This document shows, piece after piece, positions 19,050 through 26,925 of a DNA stretch of 64,000 nucleotides. Each line of letters begins with the position of its first letter. The first letter of the stretch is position 1. The notes under the pieces were generated by a model that ran no database searches, was not told the origin of the DNA, and saw nothing but the letters and a program-made list of their open reading frames with translations. A program made the translations under genes and the position numbers. The stretch lies in NCBI RefSeq assembly GCF_900129445.1, contig NZ_FQVT01000004.1, forward strand, positions 62,001-126,000, read 5' to 3'. This stretch comes from Salegentibacter echinorum. GTDB taxonomy: Bacteria; Bacteroidota; Bacteroidia; Flavobacteriales; Flavobacteriaceae.

Positions 19050-19143
19050 ATTTAGCAAATTTTCACTTTCGCAAATGCGGAAATCAAAAAAAAAGAATCA
19101 AGCTTCTTTAAAATAGAAGCAAAACTTAAAAAAAATAGAAATT

Positions 19144-20436
19144 ATGAGTAAGCCAAATTTTTCAACAGATGCCCTTCACGCCGGTCACGATTTTAACGCC
19201 CACGCCGGCACCCGTGCGGTACCATTATACCTCACCACTTCTTATGTTTTTAAGAATGCCGATCACGCCGCAAATGTGTTTTCCCTGGCCGAGCCCGGTT
19301 ATATTTACACGCGCTTAAACAATCCTACCAACGATATTTTAGAACAACGTCTCGCAGCTTTAGAAAAAGGAATAGGTGCAGTAGTTACTGCCTCGGGAAT
19401 GGCTGCCATAAATACCACATTGTTAACGCTATTAAAAGCCGGTGATCATATTGTGGCTTCTAACAGTTTATACGGTGGTACTTACAACCTGCTTAATGTA
19501 ACCCTGCCCAGGTTTGGAATTACTACAACTTTTGTAAACCCCGAAAATCCTGAGAATTTCAAAAAAGCTGCAAAGGAAAATACCCGCGCTTTTTTCGTAG
19601 AATCACTTGGGAACCCCAAGCTGGATGTGCTAGACCTTAAAGCGATTTCTGCGGAAGCCAAAGCCTTTAAAGTACCTTTTATTGTTGACAATACCGTAGC
19701 GACCCCGGCATTATTGAAGCCAATAGAACACGGGGCAGATATTGTTATAGAATCCCTTACTAAGTATATTAATGGAAACGGTACTGCCCTGGGAGGAGCT
19801 ATTATTGACGCCGGTAATTTCGACTGGGCTAATGGCAAGTTCCCGGAGTTCACCGAACCCTCTCCCGGTTACCACGGCCTGATATATCACGATGCATTAA
19901 AAGAAGCAGCTTTTATTGCAAAAGTGAGGGTAGAAGGCTTAAGAGATCACGGCGCAGCTTTAAGTCCGTTTAATGCTTTTCAAATTATACAGGGGCTGGA
20001 AACTTTAAGTGTACGGGTAAAACAACACAGTGAGAACGCCCTGGAGCTGGCAGAATGGCTTGAACAGCAGGAGCAGGTGAAGTGGGTTAATTACCCCGGT
20101 TTAAAAAGTAGTAAATACAATAGCCTGGCGCAGGAATATCTTCCTAAAGGCCAAAGTGGGATTGTAACCTTTGGACTGGAAGGTGGCTTTGAGTCGGCGA
20201 AAACGGTTGCCGATGAAACTAAAATCTTTTCCTTACTGGCCAATATTGGTGACACCAAATCGCTAATAATCCATCCCGCCAGTACTACCCACCAACAATT
20301 AGATGAACAACAACAGGCATCTACCGGCGTAACCCAGGATCTGGTTAGGCTTTCTGTGGGACTGGAGGATATTGAAGATTTAAAAGATGATCTTAAAGAA
20401 GCATTTAAAAGTATTAAAAATCTAAAAACTGTTTAA
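19144..20436 (+). CDS. metY: O-acetylhomoserine sulfhydrylase
   Basis: PLP enzyme of the Cys/Met metabolism family that makes homocysteine (or cysteine from O-acetylserine) using sulfide. It has 430 aa; Lys207 in ESLTKYINGNG binds PLP, and the YIYTRLNNPTNDILEQRLAALE and GDTKSLIIHPASTTH stretches are typical of O-acetylhomoserine sulfhydrylases. First structural gene of metY-osmC-metX-hom-metZ, controlled by two tandem Met leader-peptide attenuators upstream. Direct sulfhydrylation here fits with the nearby sulfite reductase, which supplies sulfide. Confidence 0.95.
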   Translation: MSKPNFSTDALHAGHDFNAHAGTRAVPLYLTTSYVFKNADHAANVFSLAEPGYIYTRLNNPTNDILEQRLAALEKGIGAVVTASGMAAINTTLLTLLKAGDHIVASNSLYGGTYNLLNVTLPRFGITTTFVNPENPENFKKAAKENTRAFFVESLGNPKLDVLDLKAISAEAKAFKVPFIVDNTVATPALLKPIEHGADIVIESLTKYINGNGTALGGAIIDAGNFDWANGKFPEFTEPSPGYHGLIYHDALKEAAFIAKVRVEGLRDHGAALSPFNAFQIIQGLETLSVRVKQHSENALELAEWLEQQEQVKWVNYPGLKSSKYNSLAQEYLPKGQSGIVTFGLEGGFESAKTVADETKIFSLLANIGDTKSLIIHPASTTHQQLDEQQQASTGVTQDLVRLSVGLEDIEDLKDDLKEAFKSIKNLKTV

Positions 20437-20440
20437 AAAA

Positions 20441-20899
20441 ATGGGACTTACAAATATAAATATATCGGCAAATGCAAAGCCAAATGAGCAATTGGTTGTA
20501 AATGCACAAAATTTTGAAATTAGAATTGGGGAAAACCGGGAAAATGCAGACCTGGATGCACCCTGTCCTGTTGAGTATATCCTAGCCGGCCTCGCGGGTT
20601 GCCTAAACATAGTTGGTGGGATAGTTGCCAAAGAACTCAATATTGAAATTGAATCATTAAAGATTTCGATATCGGGAGATTTAAATACAGATAAATACCT
20701 TGGTTTGGGATCTAAAGAACGTGCCGGTTTTCAGAAAATCGAGGTTAATGTGCAACCCGTTTCAAACGCTTCCAGTGAAGCGATAAATGAGTGGATAGAG
20801 ATTGTTGAAAGTAGATGTCCTGTTCAGGATAATCTTTTAAATGCAACGCCAATCTCCCTTAAACTTGGGCGCCAACCAAAAGAACCTGCATTAGCGTAA
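20441..20899 (+). CDS. OsmC family protein
   Basis: A 152-aa OsmC/Ohr-fold protein. CPVEYILAGLAGCLNIVGGIVAKELNIEIESLKISISGDLN matches the family; one conserved Cys is in AGC, and a second is in the C-terminal SRCPVQDNL, consistent with a Cys-based peroxidase or persulfide/thiol-handling protein. It lies 4 bases after metY in the methionine operon, which suggests a role with reactive sulfur or homocysteine-related thiols; that is inference. A second, different OsmC protein precedes the metH operon (36054-36476). Confidence 0.88.
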   Translation: MGLTNINISANAKPNEQLVVNAQNFEIRIGENRENADLDAPCPVEYILAGLAGCLNIVGGIVAKELNIEIESLKISISGDLNTDKYLGLGSKERAGFQKIEVNVQPVSNASSEAINEWIEIVESRCPVQDNLLNATPISLKLGRQPKEPALA

Positions 20900-20961
20900 A
20901 GCTTTGCCGGGTCTTATTCGTTTTGTGAAAATAAATAGGAAAAGAAAAGGATTTTTTTCCG

Positions 20962-21008
20962 GTTGTTATAGCAGGCGATTATCACACTAATTGCCTGCTA
21001 AAAACAAC
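20962..21008 (+). other. Intercistronic stem-loop before metX
   Basis: TAGCAGGC (20969-20976) and GCCTGCTA (20993-21000) form a perfect 8-bp stem, extended below by GTTGTT (20962-20967) with AACAAC (21003-21008). No T run follows, so it is not an ordinary terminator. It could stabilise or process the mRNA between osmC and metX. Confidence 0.55.
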
Positions 21009-21025
21009 TTCCAAAAAATAATAAA

Positions 21026-22066
21026 ATGCTTCAGGAACTCTATATTACAAACTTTAAAAACGCTGCGGGAACGGTACAGGATATCTCTTTAAGTTTTCAG
21101 CAATTTGGAAGGGATCCCCATGATGCGCCGGTGGTTTTAGTGAACCACGCTCTTACCGGAAACTCACAGGTTACCGGGAAACTCGGTTGGTGGTCTAACC
21201 TGGTAGGGCCTAAAAAAGCCATTAATACCAAAGAATTTAGTATTCTGGCTTTTAATATTCCGGGAAATGGTTTTAACGGAAAAAAAGAGAATCTAATAGA
21301 TAATTACAAAGAATTTACTTTAGGTGATATTGCGAGGATACAGGCCCTGGCTTTAGAAAAACTTAAAATAGAAAAATTGTTCGCTATTATTGGTGGATCT
21401 ATTGGCGGTGCCCTGGCCTGGGAATTGGCTGCTTTAAAACCAGAGCTTGCTACTCATATTATCCCAATCGCGACAGATTATAAGGCTACAGACTGGGTTC
21501 TGGCTAATTGCCAGGTGCAGGCGCAAATTTTAAATAACTCTACCACGCCGGTGAAAGATGCCAGGATGCACGCAATGACTTTTTATCGCACCCCACAGTC
21601 GTTAAGTAAGAAATTTAACAGGACTAAGGAAGATGTTAAGCCCTGCTATAAAGTTGAAGGCTGGTTACAATATCACGGGGATAAGTTAGAAGAACGTTTT
21701 CAATTGGCTTCCTACAAATTTATGAACCACCTTTTAACGACAATCGATATTAGCAAAGGCAGCGGGAAATACCTGGAAACTGCAAAGAAAATTGAAGGGG
21801 ATATCCATATAGTTACTGTAAATTCAGACTGGTTTTTCCTGGCAGATGAAAACTGGGATACTTATGTAAACTTATCTTTAATAAAAGAGAATGTGAGTAT
21901 TCATGAAATACGTTCTATTCACGGGCACGATGCCTTTTTAATAGAAGCTTCGCAGCTGGCCAGGTTTTTAAAGCCAATTTTTATAAACAATAATAACAAT
22001 ACTAAAGCAAATGAATCCGGTCTAAAGCTGGGAGCAAAAAGTTTTAATCGCGGGGCAATAGCCTAG
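21026..22066 (+). CDS. metX: Homoserine O-acetyltransferase (alpha/beta hydrolase fold)
   Basis: Activates homoserine with acetyl-CoA for sulfhydrylation by MetY/MetZ. The 346-aa protein has the nucleophile elbow GGSIGGALAWELA, the acid region VTVNSDWFFLADENW and the catalytic His in HGHDAFLIEASQLA, all as in MetX. The N-terminal HALTGNSQV stretch is also family-typical. Its setting between metY and hom supports MetX over other acyltransferases; acetyl specificity is inferred from the family. Confidence 0.9.
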   Translation: MLQELYITNFKNAAGTVQDISLSFQQFGRDPHDAPVVLVNHALTGNSQVTGKLGWWSNLVGPKKAINTKEFSILAFNIPGNGFNGKKENLIDNYKEFTLGDIARIQALALEKLKIEKLFAIIGGSIGGALAWELAALKPELATHIIPIATDYKATDWVLANCQVQAQILNNSTTPVKDARMHAMTFYRTPQSLSKKFNRTKEDVKPCYKVEGWLQYHGDKLEERFQLASYKFMNHLLTTIDISKGSGKYLETAKKIEGDIHIVTVNSDWFFLADENWDTYVNLSLIKENVSIHEIRSIHGHDAFLIEASQLARFLKPIFINNNNNTKANESGLKLGAKSFNRGAIA

Positions 22067-22210
22067 GGTTTAATTCCCCGGGGCTGGCCTCGAAATATAA
22101 GATTTTTTCCGGAAGCATACCTTGTATCCTGGTTCGAGGTTGTTGTTTAAACAGGTTTCTGTAAATAGTTTTGTTACAAATTCCCAAATTTGGGGTTAAA
22201 TTTTAAATTA
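22067..22210 (+). other. Spacer between metX and hom with inverted repeat
   Basis: Contains CCTCGAA (near 22089) and TTCGAGG (near 22133) as inverted arms about 40 bases apart, and AATTCCCCGGGGCT, which partly resembles the C/G-rich repeat family of this window. No leader ORF rich in Thr, Ile or Met was found. Function unclear. Confidence 0.35.
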
Positions 22211-23281
22211 ATGAAGAAAGTAAACATCATCTTGTTTGGAATAGGTAATGTAGGTAGTACCTTAATTGAGCAATTATTTGACACAAAAAAACAATGGGAG
22301 GAACATTTTGGAGCTTCTATAAATATCCCGGTAATCGCAAATTCTACGAAGGCTCTATTTAAAGCTGAAGGAATTAATGAAAACTGGGAAAAGGATTTCA
22401 AAAAATCTGCCGAAGCTTACAAACTGGAAGATATCCTGGACTTTACCAAAGAAAATGATTTTGAGCATCTCATCGCTATAGATGCTACAGCGAGTAAAGA
22501 GTTTGTAGAGATCTACATTCGGTTGGTGCAAAATGGCTTTAGCCTTGTGGCTGCCAATAAAGTGGCGAATACATTATCGGCCGATTTTTATAAGAAATTA
22601 CGCAAAGAATTGGAGTATCACGGCAAACATTTTCTTTATGAAACAAATGTTGGCGCCGGTTTACCTATTGTACAAACTATACAGGGATTGCACCAGGCAG
22701 GAGAAAAAATCACTAAAGTACGCGGGGTTTTCTCTGGTTCTTTAAGCTATATTTTCAATACTTTTTCTACCAATAAAGAGCGTTTTTCTGAAGTTCTGCA
22801 GAAAGCCGATAAGCTGGGTTACACCGAGCCAGACCCACGGGAAGATCTTTCGGGAAATGATGTGGGAAGAAAACTTTTAATTTTGGCCCGGGAGCTTCAG
22901 CTGGAAAAAGAATTTGAAGAAGTGGAGATCCAATCGCTTATTCCAGAGCACTTAAACGGGGAGACTTCCGCAGAAGAATTTCAGGAGAATTTAGGGGATT
23001 TGGATGAAATATTCCAACAGCGAAAAAAAGATCAGGATACAGATCACGTGCTGCGTTATATTGGCGAAATAGAAGTGAAAAAGGCGGCTTTGGAAGCCAA
23101 ATTAATTTCAGAGCCAAAGAATACTGCACTGGGACAAATTAAAGGCGCCGATAATATTTTTGAAATTTATACTGAATCTTATGGTGACCAGCCGCTGGTA
23201 ATCCAGGGAGCGGGCGCCGGCGCAGCTGTGACGGCAAGAGGCGTGGTAAGTGATGTATTGAAAATCGCACAACAACTATAA
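22211..23281 (+). CDS. hom: Homoserine dehydrogenase
   Basis: NADP-dependent reduction of aspartate semialdehyde to homoserine, the branch-point metabolite consumed by MetX. Starting at ATG 22211 (MKKVNIILFGIGNVGSTLIEQL, an N-terminal Rossmann motif) the protein has 356 aa; an in-frame TTG 21 bases upstream is less likely. GVFSGSLSYIFNTFS and GYTEPDPREDLSGNDVGRKLLILARE are the catalytic-domain signatures with the conserved Lys and Asp residues. It has no fused aspartokinase and no C-terminal ACT domain, so it appears devoted to the methionine operon. Confidence 0.92.
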   Translation: MKKVNIILFGIGNVGSTLIEQLFDTKKQWEEHFGASINIPVIANSTKALFKAEGINENWEKDFKKSAEAYKLEDILDFTKENDFEHLIAIDATASKEFVEIYIRLVQNGFSLVAANKVANTLSADFYKKLRKELEYHGKHFLYETNVGAGLPIVQTIQGLHQAGEKITKVRGVFSGSLSYIFNTFSTNKERFSEVLQKADKLGYTEPDPREDLSGNDVGRKLLILARELQLEKEFEEVEIQSLIPEHLNGETSAEEFQENLGDLDEIFQQRKKDQDTDHVLRYIGEIEVKKAALEAKLISEPKNTALGQIKGADNIFEIYTESYGDQPLVIQGAGAGAAVTARGVVSDVLKIAQQL

Positions 23282-23295
23282 AATTTAGAAAATCA

Positions 23296-24459
23296 ATGCA
23301 TTTTGAAACCGAAGCCATAAGAACACAAAGTGAACGCACCCAGTTCCAGGAGCATTCTACGCCCTTATTTTTAACATCCAGCTATGTTTTTGAGGATGCC
23401 GAAGAGATGAGGGCTTCATTTTCTGAAGAAAAAGAACGTAATATTTACAGCCGCTTTACAAATCCCAATACTTCAGAATTTGTTGAAAAGATGGCAAAGA
23501 TGGAAGGTGCGCAGGCCGGTTTTGCTTTTGCTACAGGAATGAGTGCGGTGTTTTCTACCCTGGCAGCTCTTTTAAATAGTGATGATCATATCATTTCTGC
23601 ACGTTCTATTTTTGGATCTACCCATAGCTTGTTTACTAAGTTTTTTCCTAAATGGAATATCTCACACGACTATTTTAAGGTAGATGAGGTCGATAAGATT
23701 GAAAGCTTAATTACGCCAAAAACAAAGATTATTTTTGCTGAAACCCCAACGAATCCCGGGGTAGATGTATTGGATTTGGAGCGGCTGGGAGAAATTGCTA
23801 AAAAACATCAACTTATTTTGATTATAGATAATTGTTTCGCTACGCCTTGGTTGCAAAATCCTATAAAATTTGGTGCAGATTTAGTGATTCATTCGGCTAC
23901 AAAATTAATCGATGGGCAGGGCAGGGTGCTTGGCGGCGTTACCGTGGGGAATGCAGAATTAATTAGGGAGATTTACCTGTTTTCAAGAAATACCGGGCCG
24001 GCTTTGTCGCCGTTTAATGCCTGGGTTTTATCCAAGAGTCTGGAGACTTTGCCGGTGCGATTAGACAAGCATTGTGATAATGCTTTAAAAGTTGCAGAGT
24101 TTCTGGAAACCGAACCGAATGCTGAAAATATAAAATATCCTTTTTTAAAGTCGCATCCACAATATAAAATTGCTAAAAAACAAATGAAAAAAGGTGGGAA
24201 TGTGGTTTCATTTGAAATTAAAGGTGGAATTGAAGCAGGCAGAAAGTTTATAAATGCGATAAAGCTTTGCTCGAGATCGGCTAACCTGGGAGATACCCGC
24301 AGTATAGTGACGCATCCTGCTTCGACAACCCACGGCAGGCTTAGTGAAGAAGATAGGTTGGAGGCCGGGATCAAACCGGGTTTAGTGAGAGTTTCGGTAG
24401 GGCTGGAGCACGTAGATGATATTATTGCAGATTTACAGCAGGCTTTAAAATTAATTTGA
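23296..24459 (+). CDS. Cys/Met metabolism PLP enzyme (MetZ/MetB-like)
   Basis: A 387-aa trans-sulfuration family enzyme. PLP Lys203 lies in VIHSATKLIDGQGRVLGG, and NIYSRFTNPNTSEFVEKMAKMEGAQAG is typical of O-succinylhomoserine sulfhydrylase (MetZ). GDTRSIVTHPASTTHGRLSEEDR is close to the C-terminal signature. Cystathionine gamma-synthase (MetB) is the main alternative; sequence reading alone does not separate them. It is the second homocysteine-forming PLP enzyme in the operon besides MetY, and begins 14 bases after hom. Confidence 0.85.
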   Translation: MHFETEAIRTQSERTQFQEHSTPLFLTSSYVFEDAEEMRASFSEEKERNIYSRFTNPNTSEFVEKMAKMEGAQAGFAFATGMSAVFSTLAALLNSDDHIISARSIFGSTHSLFTKFFPKWNISHDYFKVDEVDKIESLITPKTKIIFAETPTNPGVDVLDLERLGEIAKKHQLILIIDNCFATPWLQNPIKFGADLVIHSATKLIDGQGRVLGGVTVGNAELIREIYLFSRNTGPALSPFNAWVLSKSLETLPVRLDKHCDNALKVAEFLETEPNAENIKYPFLKSHPQYKIAKKQMKKGGNVVSFEIKGGIEAGRKFINAIKLCSRSANLGDTRSIVTHPASTTHGRLSEEDRLEAGIKPGLVRVSVGLEHVDDIIADLQQALKLI

Positions 24460-24552
24460 GTGAGAGAATTGTAGCGATCCCGGTTTTGATATAATTGCGG
24501 TGAGAATGTATTTTAAAATGCTGAAAAGTCAAACTTTAAGTATATTCGCTGT

Positions 24553-24969
24553 ATGCTTTCAAAAAAGACTAAATACGGAATTAAAGCCCTGGCGTTTATT
24601 GCCAGGAAAAAAGATAGAAAACCAGTACAGACTTCAGAAATTGCTAAAAGTGAGAATATTTCTCAAAAGTTTTTGGAGAGTATTTTATTAGAATTGAGAA
24701 AATCTGGATTTCTAGGCTCTAAAAAAGGAAAAGGTGGAGGATATTATCTTATACAAGAGCCCGAAGATATCGGTATGACAGCGGTGATAAGGGTGCTGGA
24801 AGGACCAATAGCGATGGTACCTTGTGTGAGTCTTAATTACTATGAAAAGTGTGACGACTGTCCCGATGAAAAAGCCTGCTCTGTAAATAAGTTGATGGTG
24901 CAGGTTAGAGATAGTACTTTAAAAGTGCTGGGCGATAACACTTTAGCCGATGTTGCTGCTACAAAATAA
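24553..24969 (+). CDS. Rrf2-family transcriptional regulator (CymR/IscR-like)
   Basis: A 138-aa Rrf2 protein. The winged HTH is in residues 1-65 (LSKKTKYGIKALAFIARKK, then SEIAKSENISQKFLESILLELRKSGFLGSKKGKGGGYYL). The C-terminal half has Cys residues in PCVSLNYYEKCDDCPDEKAC, similar to the cluster or effector region of IscR/NsrR, although spacing differs. It sits between the methionine operon and the sulfate-assimilation operon. A perfect palindrome lies just downstream of the promoter of the latter, so a cysteine-repressor role like CymR is likely but inferred. Confidence 0.88.
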   Translation: MLSKKTKYGIKALAFIARKKDRKPVQTSEIAKSENISQKFLESILLELRKSGFLGSKKGKGGGYYLIQEPEDIGMTAVIRVLEGPIAMVPCVSLNYYEKCDDCPDEKACSVNKLMVQVRDSTLKVLGDNTLADVAATK

Positions 24970-25014
24970 GCCAGCGGGAAAGATGTTAAATTTATAAATT
25001 AACCTAAAAATTAA

Positions 25015-25073
25015 TTGGTGTACTAAAAAAACAAAATTACTTTTGAGTCTAATTCCTAGTAAACCTATAGGTT
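25015..25073 (+). promoter_or_regulatory. Promoter and putative Rrf2 operator of the cys operon
   Basis: TTGG (25015-25018) and TACTTTTG (25038-25045) form a -33/-7 promoter with a 19-base spacer. A perfect 12-bp palindrome AACCTATAGGTT lies at 25062-25073, where it would overlap the first transcribed bases. Near-symmetric TAATTC (left) and GAATTA (right) flank it. Position and symmetry fit an operator for the Rrf2 regulator encoded immediately upstream. Confidence 0.6.
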
Positions 25074-25095
25074 AATAGAATTAAATAGAATAATA

Positions 25096-25344
25096 ATGAT
25101 ATTGGATCACCTAAAAACGAAAAGCACTTATAAAAAGGACCGCACTTCAGAAAAACCACTGCGCAGTATTTTAAAAACGGTGAGTTGGAGAATTATAGGG
25201 ACTATAGATACTGTTGTGATATCGTGGGTGCTTACCGGGCAAATTGAAACTGCGCTAGCCATTGGTTCGGTAGAATTGGTGACTAAAATGATCCTGTATT
25301 TTGCGCACGAGCGGGTTTGGAATTTAATTCCTTTTGGAAAATAA
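25096..25344 (+). CDS. DUF2061 small membrane protein
   Basis: An 82-aa protein with two membrane helices. SILKTVSWRIIGTIDTVVISWVLTGQIETALAIGSVELVTKMILYFAHERVWNLI is the DUF2061 domain almost entirely. In many Bacteroidota and Proteobacteria the family sits with cysDN/cysH genes, as here. Its role in sulfate assimilation is unknown; possibly a sulfate or sulfite membrane factor. Confidence 0.85.
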   Translation: MILDHLKTKSTYKKDRTSEKPLRSILKTVSWRIIGTIDTVVISWVLTGQIETALAIGSVELVTKMILYFAHERVWNLIPFGK

Positions 25345-25372
25345 AAATTATCCATTTAAGAAAACTAGAAAA

Positions 25373-26002
25373 ATGAAACGATATAACGAGAAAGAGTTAA
25401 AGGTTTTAAATCAGCAATTTAAAGGGATTACTCCGGCAGAAATTGTACAGTGGGTGATATCTAATGCGGCAAAGCCAGTGGTAACCACAAATTTTAGACC
25501 TTATGAAGCGGCACTTCTGCACGCGGTTTCAGAAATAGATGAGGCTATAAAAGTAATTTGGTGTGACACCGGTTATAATACCCCGCAAACCTATAAACAC
25601 GCCAGGCAGTTGATTGATCAGTTAGGTTTAAATGTAAAACTTTACACCCCAAAGCAAACGGCTGCCTACCGGGATGCACTATTTGGAGGTATCCCAGATA
25701 TTAATAATCCGCAACACGAAGAGTTTACGAGACAGGTAAAACTAGAACCTTTTCAACGTGCCATGCGTCAACAAGATCCCGATGTTTGGTTTACCAACCT
25801 AAGAAAGGGGCAGACCAATTTTAGGGATAGCATAGATATTTTAAGCTATAGCAAAGACGGTATTTTAAAAGTGAGTCCATTTTATCACTGGAGTGATGAG
25901 AAATTGGATAAATACCTGGAGCAGTACAGCTTACCCAACGAGTTTAAATATTTTGATCCTACCAAAGTATTAGATAATAGAGAATGTGGTTTACACGCAT
26001 AA
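25373..26002 (+). CDS. cysH: Phosphoadenylyl-/adenylyl-sulfate reductase (CysH)
   Basis: Reduces activated sulfate to sulfite. Starting at ATG 25373 gives 209 aa; an in-frame ATG at 25334 would overlap the DUF2061 gene and adds an unconserved basic stretch. Visible motifs are VIWCDTGYNTPQTYKHA and the C-terminal RECGLHA with the catalytic Cys. The two Cys pairs that bind a 4Fe-4S cluster in typical APS reductases are absent (the region reads MRQQDPDVWFTNLRKGQTNFR). By family rule this points to the thioredoxin-type PAPS form, yet no APS kinase (cysC) is seen in this cluster. Confidence 0.9.
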   Translation: MKRYNEKELKVLNQQFKGITPAEIVQWVISNAAKPVVTTNFRPYEAALLHAVSEIDEAIKVIWCDTGYNTPQTYKHARQLIDQLGLNVKLYTPKQTAAYRDALFGGIPDINNPQHEEFTRQVKLEPFQRAMRQQDPDVWFTNLRKGQTNFRDSIDILSYSKDGILKVSPFYHWSDEKLDKYLEQYSLPNEFKYFDPTKVLDNRECGLHA

Positions 26003-26013
26003 ATTAAAGATAT

Positions 26014-26913
26014 ATGAATTCAATTTTAAATCAAAATTCACTTGAAAGCGAGGCGATTTATATCCTTCGGGAAGTAGTGGCACAATTTGACAATCCTGTC
26101 TTATTATTTTCGGGAGGGAAAGATTCTATTAGCCTGGTAAGGTTGGCTCAAAAAGCTTTTTATCCGGCAAAAATTCCTTTTCCTCTTATGCATATAGACA
26201 CGGGACATAATTTTCCAGAAACTATCAAGTTTCGGGATCAGCTTGTTGAAGAGCTGGGGTTGCGACTTATTGTTCGCAGCGTTCAGGATGATATAGATCG
26301 AGGTATTTCTGTGGAGGAAAAAGGAAAATACTCCAGCAGGAATTTACTTCAAACCAATACACTATTAAATGCTATAGACGAATTTAAGTTTGATGCTTGC
26401 ATTGGGGGAGCACGCCGCGATGAGGAAAAGGCAAGGGCAAAAGAGCGAATTTTTTCCATAAGAAATGATTTTGGAGAGTGGGATGAAAAGAATCAACGTC
26501 CGGAAGTTTTTGATATGCTAAATGGAAAGATAGATATAGGACAGAATGTTAGGGTGTTTCCAATTTCAAACTGGACCGAATTAGATGTTTGGGAGTACAT
26601 AAAACGGGAAAATATTGAGATACCTTCAATTTATTTTGCCCATGATAGGGAGGTTTTCGAAAGGGATGGATTGATATGGACCGCTTCTAAATATGTGTAT
26701 AAAGATGAAGATGAAATTACAAAAACCAAAAGGGTGAGATTTCGAACTGTGGGGGATATTAGTTGTACCGCTGCTGTAGAATCCAATGCAGATTCCATCG
26801 AGAAAATAATTGAAGAGATAAGGGATTCAGCAATATCAGAACGCGGTGCCAGGATAGATGATAAAAGATCTGAAGCCGCAATGGAAACCAGAAAACAACA
26901 AGGTTATTTCTAA
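26014..26913 (+). CDS. cysD: Sulfate adenylyltransferase subunit 2
   Basis: PP-loop ATPase subunit that forms adenylyl sulfate from ATP and sulfate together with CysN. The 299-aa protein has the SGGKDS motif (LLFSGGKDSISLVRL, residues 31 onward) and HIDTGHNFPETIKFRD; the C-terminal RGARIDDKRSEAAMETRKQQGYF is CysD-typical. It follows cysH by 11 bases and precedes cysN by 12. Confidence 0.97.
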   Translation: MNSILNQNSLESEAIYILREVVAQFDNPVLLFSGGKDSISLVRLAQKAFYPAKIPFPLMHIDTGHNFPETIKFRDQLVEELGLRLIVRSVQDDIDRGISVEEKGKYSSRNLLQTNTLLNAIDEFKFDACIGGARRDEEKARAKERIFSIRNDFGEWDEKNQRPEVFDMLNGKIDIGQNVRVFPISNWTELDVWEYIKRENIEIPSIYFAHDREVFERDGLIWTASKYVYKDEDEITKTKRVRFRTVGDISCTAAVESNADSIEKIIEEIRDSAISERGARIDDKRSEAAMETRKQQGYF

Positions 26914-26925
26914 AAAAAAATTGAT

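Noticed and set aside
18873-19058. Minus-strand ORF rich in His (HTHHHSVAHHHILHCHY)
   Set aside because: The His run is the reverse complement of the ATG repeats in leader peptide 2. The plus-strand leader with terminator explains it better.
20962-21008. Third attenuator before metX
   Set aside because: A good hairpin but without a T run, and no Met-rich short ORF precedes it.
24970-25095. Leader peptide before the cys operon
   Set aside because: No short ORF enriched in Cys or Met and no terminator; the palindrome suggests protein repression instead.
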